Below are positions 61,993 through 64,000 of a stretch of 64,000 nucleotides of DNA, piece by piece. Where the stretch lies: the NCBI RefSeq assembly GCF_040183065.1, contig NW_027185566.1:186001-250000 (forward strand). The letters are read 5' to 3'. The notes beneath the pieces were generated by a model. The model was not told where the DNA came from, did not search any database, and saw nothing but the letters and a program-made list of their open reading frames with translations. The stretch is from Periplaneta americana (lineage: Eukaryota > Arthropoda > Insecta > Blattodea > Blattidae). A program made the position numbers and the translations under genes. Position 1 is the first letter of the stretch, and each line of letters opens with the position of its first letter.

Positions 61993-62940
61993 TTAAAAGT
62001 TTTTATTTTCGGTAGTTTGATCTATAATCGAATGAAGCTGTTCCTCTAAATGGGGGTCTAGCCCATCTTCAGACTCGGCAGATTTTTTTTGGTGAATTAG
62101 GACGAAATAATAATCAATAACGGTGTTAAAGTTAGAAAGGTTATTTTTACTGTCTTGGTACTGGTAATCGTCTGAAAATTGAAAAGAAAAAGGAATAACA
62201 GAAACTTCTAACGATATGGGTGAAGTGTCTTTACCGTCTTTATCAGTAGGTTTTATCCACTCTATGGTAGTCACAAAACTCATTTGAATGGGGGTTGCTT
62301 CTCTAGGGTTTTGAGAGACCATGTTTTTTAGTTGAGTTTCTGTTTCTTTAGAATAAAGGATACTAGAAGGTTTACCAATAATTGAGCTAGAATTTTCTAG
62401 CTCTAAAAAAGGACGAGCTGATTTAGAAACAAAACTGAGATCATATGTTTTATTACTCATATTTCTGTCAAAAATCAACAGAGGAATTTTGGCCTCCTCA
62501 ATTAAAACTTTCATTTTCTTATCTTGGTAGGCGAGTCTCTTTCTCATCAAATTTGCATAGTTCAAATAGACTCGTAGTAATTTTGTTACTCTTTTTCCTA
62601 AATCTCCATATTCATCAATAGAAGGGAGATTGTTAAGTATTCCTAAAGTCGTTGGAAGATCATTAAAATCAATTTTTTCTGCAAGTTTAAAGTACTGTTT
62701 TGTATTGTAAAAAAGGTGATTGACCAGTAAGTATGCATTCAAGAAAATAATGATAAATGCAAAAAAGAAAACTAGAACATTCATTTTCCCTAATACATTT
62801 TGCAAATAGGAAGGAATACTTAACCCCAAAATAGCATTATTAAAAAGAATAAAGAAGATAATAGTAATAGTGATAAAAATAATGTTAAAAAGAAGGATAA
62901 ATCTAGTTAATAAATGGTTTTTACTAATTTTATCTTTCAT
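61993..62940 (-). CDS. Membrane protein with HAMP-like and PAS-like regions, unknown function
   Basis: The 315-residue protein has two membrane helices (about 13-35 and 51-75), a charged linker that may be HAMP-like (80-125), and a cytoplasmic domain (about 140-290). Its pattern of 'IPLLIFDRNMS...' then 'FLELENSSSIIGKPS' resembles a PAS fold. No kinase, cyclase or phosphodiesterase domain follows. It is 11 bases downstream of mltG on the same strand, hinting at a link to cell-wall sensing. Low confidence for the PAS call. Confidence 0.6.
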   Translation of the reverse strand: MKDKISKNHLLTRFILLFNIIFITITIIFFILFNNAILGLSIPSYLQNVLGKMNVLVFFFAFIIIFLNAYLLVNHLFYNTKQYFKLAEKIDFNDLPTTLGILNNLPSIDEYGDLGKRVTKLLRVYLNYANLMRKRLAYQDKKMKVLIEEAKIPLLIFDRNMSNKTYDLSFVSKSARPFLELENSSSIIGKPSSILYSKETETQLKNMVSQNPREATPIQMSFVTTIEWIKPTDKDGKDTSPISLEVSVIPFSFQFSDDYQYQDSKNNLSNFNTVIDYYFVLIHQKKSAESEDGLDPHLEEQLHSIIDQTTENKNF

Positions 62941-62951
62941 ATTATCTTATC

Positions 62952-63983
62952 CTAGTTTTTTTTCATATACTGGTATTGGATATACTTTTTATAAGCATCC
63001 ATATGATCTTTATAATTGTCGGTGAAAATATGTTCCCCATTACCTTTATAAACAAAAAACAGATAGTTACTCTCTGCTGGATTAAAGGCGGCCTCCAAAG
63101 ATTCTATTCCAGGGTTAGAAATGGGACCAGGAGGAAGACCTGGATTTTTATAGGTATTGTAAGGAGAATCCACCTGAAGATCTTTGAAAAAGACTCGATT
63201 TTTTTTGATTCCTCGCTCTTCAAAAATATAAATAATTGTTGCACAGGATTCTAACCTCATATTTTTTTGAACTCGGTTTAAGAAAACAGAAGCAATTAAA
63301 GGTCTATCTTTTTCCGTTACTGCCTCTTTTTCTATAATGGAGGCTAGTGTGACAATATTTTGGATTTCTTGAGGAGATTTATTCTCTCTTAAAGAACTTG
63401 TTTTTTCCATAAAAGTCTTTATCATGAGCGTAACCATTTCTTGACCAGTAATATGTTTGGGGATATAATAAGTAGATGGGAACAAATATCCTTCTGCTGA
63501 GGTAGCTGGTATTTTAAATTTTTCTAAAATAAAAGGATCGTGAGCTTTCATAACAAAATCATCTGTATTTAAAAAGCCTTGATTTTCTAAACGAGCAGCT
63601 ATTTCCACAATAGAGAATCCTTCAGGAAAAGTTACTTTAACCAACGGAGCAGCACCTGTGTTAAAAAGTTTGAGTATAGTCCAAGTAGACATATTTGGAG
63701 TGATTTCGTATTCCCCCTGTTTTAAAGAAAATCCAAAAATTGTTTGAAGTATTTTAGCAGCCGTATAAGAACGAATGATCCCAGATTTTTCCAAATCTCT
63801 TAATATCATATTGAAAGATTCTCCTTTACCAACAGGATAGGTAATAGTATAATGAGAATCGGATTTACTTGGCATAATAGAATAACCGAACCAACTAATA
63901 AAAACGATTAAGAGTAAGACCAAAGCTTTAATGGCTCCCTGAACAATATGAGGGAGCTGTTTTATTTTTGAGAGGAGAGACAT
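62952..63983 (-). CDS. mltG: Endolytic murein transglycosylase MltG
   Basis: The 343-residue membrane-anchored enzyme cuts nascent glycan strands. One helix (about 14-36) anchors it. A LysM-like part includes VGKGESFNMILRDLEKSGII, and the YceG domain has EGYLFPSTYYIP and the catalytic Glu in LASIIEKEAV (E218). It ends with PGLPPGPISNPGIESLEAA and a C-terminal helix. GGAGG is visible upstream at the window edge. The gene is complete. Confidence 0.95.
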   Translation of the reverse strand: MSLLSKIKQLPHIVQGAIKALVLLLIVFISWFGYSIMPSKSDSHYTITYPVGKGESFNMILRDLEKSGIIRSYTAAKILQTIFGFSLKQGEYEITPNMSTWTILKLFNTGAAPLVKVTFPEGFSIVEIAARLENQGFLNTDDFVMKAHDPFILEKFKIPATSAEGYLFPSTYYIPKHITGQEMVTLMIKTFMEKTSSLRENKSPQEIQNIVTLASIIEKEAVTEKDRPLIASVFLNRVQKNMRLESCATIIYIFEERGIKKNRVFFKDLQVDSPYNTYKNPGLPPGPISNPGIESLEAAFNPAESNYLFFVYKGNGEHIFTDNYKDHMDAYKKYIQYQYMKKN

Positions 63984-64000
63984 GCTTTAATAAATCCTCC

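Noticed and set aside
1-64000. CRISPR array, insertion sequence, prophage or rRNA operon
   Set aside because: No regularly spaced repeats, transposase, integrase, phage structural genes or rRNA stretches were seen; gaps are too small to hold them.

Overview
This AT-rich, very gene-dense window comes from a chromosome of a spirochaete. The evidence is: a P83/100-family antigen gene (55649-57235), which belongs to a spirochaete family; a flagellar fliL-fliM-fliY block typical of periplasmic-flagellum bacteria; an archaeal/vacuolar-type ATPase instead of an F-type operon in this stretch; and many small lipoproteins and outer-membrane barrel candidates. The genus cannot be fixed from sequence alone. 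An AT-rich lineage outside Leptospira (for example near Brevinema or Brachyspira) is a guess. Genes are packed with gaps below 150 bases apart from one tRNA gap, and no stretch over 300 bases lacks a gene.

Layout. 1-8844 (minus): end of an exported-protein gene, then a complete nine-gene V-type ATPase operon in the order G/H-I-K-E-C-F-A-B-D, with Na+-binding residues in the K ring. 8954-13802: primase DnaG, an unknown cytoplasmic protein, a purine permease whose ribosome site lies in a perfect hairpin, and adenylate kinase. 13811-16620 (minus): dCMP deaminase with a small membrane protein and two exported proteins of unknown function. 16751-21018 (plus): tRNA-Cys followed at once by two FliL paralogues, FliM, FliY and FtsY. 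21054-23009 (minus): a single-chain fusion of a C5 DNA methyltransferase and an HpaII-type restriction enzyme. 23099-26548 (minus): HtpG and an EptA-like phosphoethanolamine transferase. 26695-35551 (plus): the conserved rpsB-tsf-pyrH-frr-uppS-cdsA block, continuing into a TPR exported protein, hisS, birA, plsC and a small putative flavin-fold protein. 35548-41273 (minus): outer-membrane barrel candidate, DEAD-box helicase, lipid-linked sugar glycosyltransferase, argS. 41409-44085 (plus): feoA with an unusual insertion and feoB. 44071-49292 (minus): an ABC importer in which one permease and two complementary half-degenerate ATPase domains are one polypeptide, its partner permease, and a chemoreceptor with a sigma-28-like promoter. 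49436-50563 (plus): tgt. 50564-54780 (minus): murE, an AI-2E-family permease and a class B penicillin-binding protein. 54882-61171: a membrane protein with P83/100, a zinc ribbon protein, and a set of lipoproteins and exported proteins in mixed orientation. 61302-63983 (minus): iron-type superoxide dismutase, a membrane PAS-like protein and MltG.

The genes group into energy coupling (V-ATPase, probably sodium), translation and envelope growth (rpsB block, murE, PBP, MltG, cdsA, plsC), motility (fliL-M-Y, chemoreceptor), metal and solute uptake (Feo, ABC importer, purine permease) and one defence unit (the HpaII-type fusion). The best candidates for something not well described are the methyltransferase-endonuclease fusion, the triple-fused asymmetric ABC importer, the insertion in FeoA, and the hairpin at the purine permease start.
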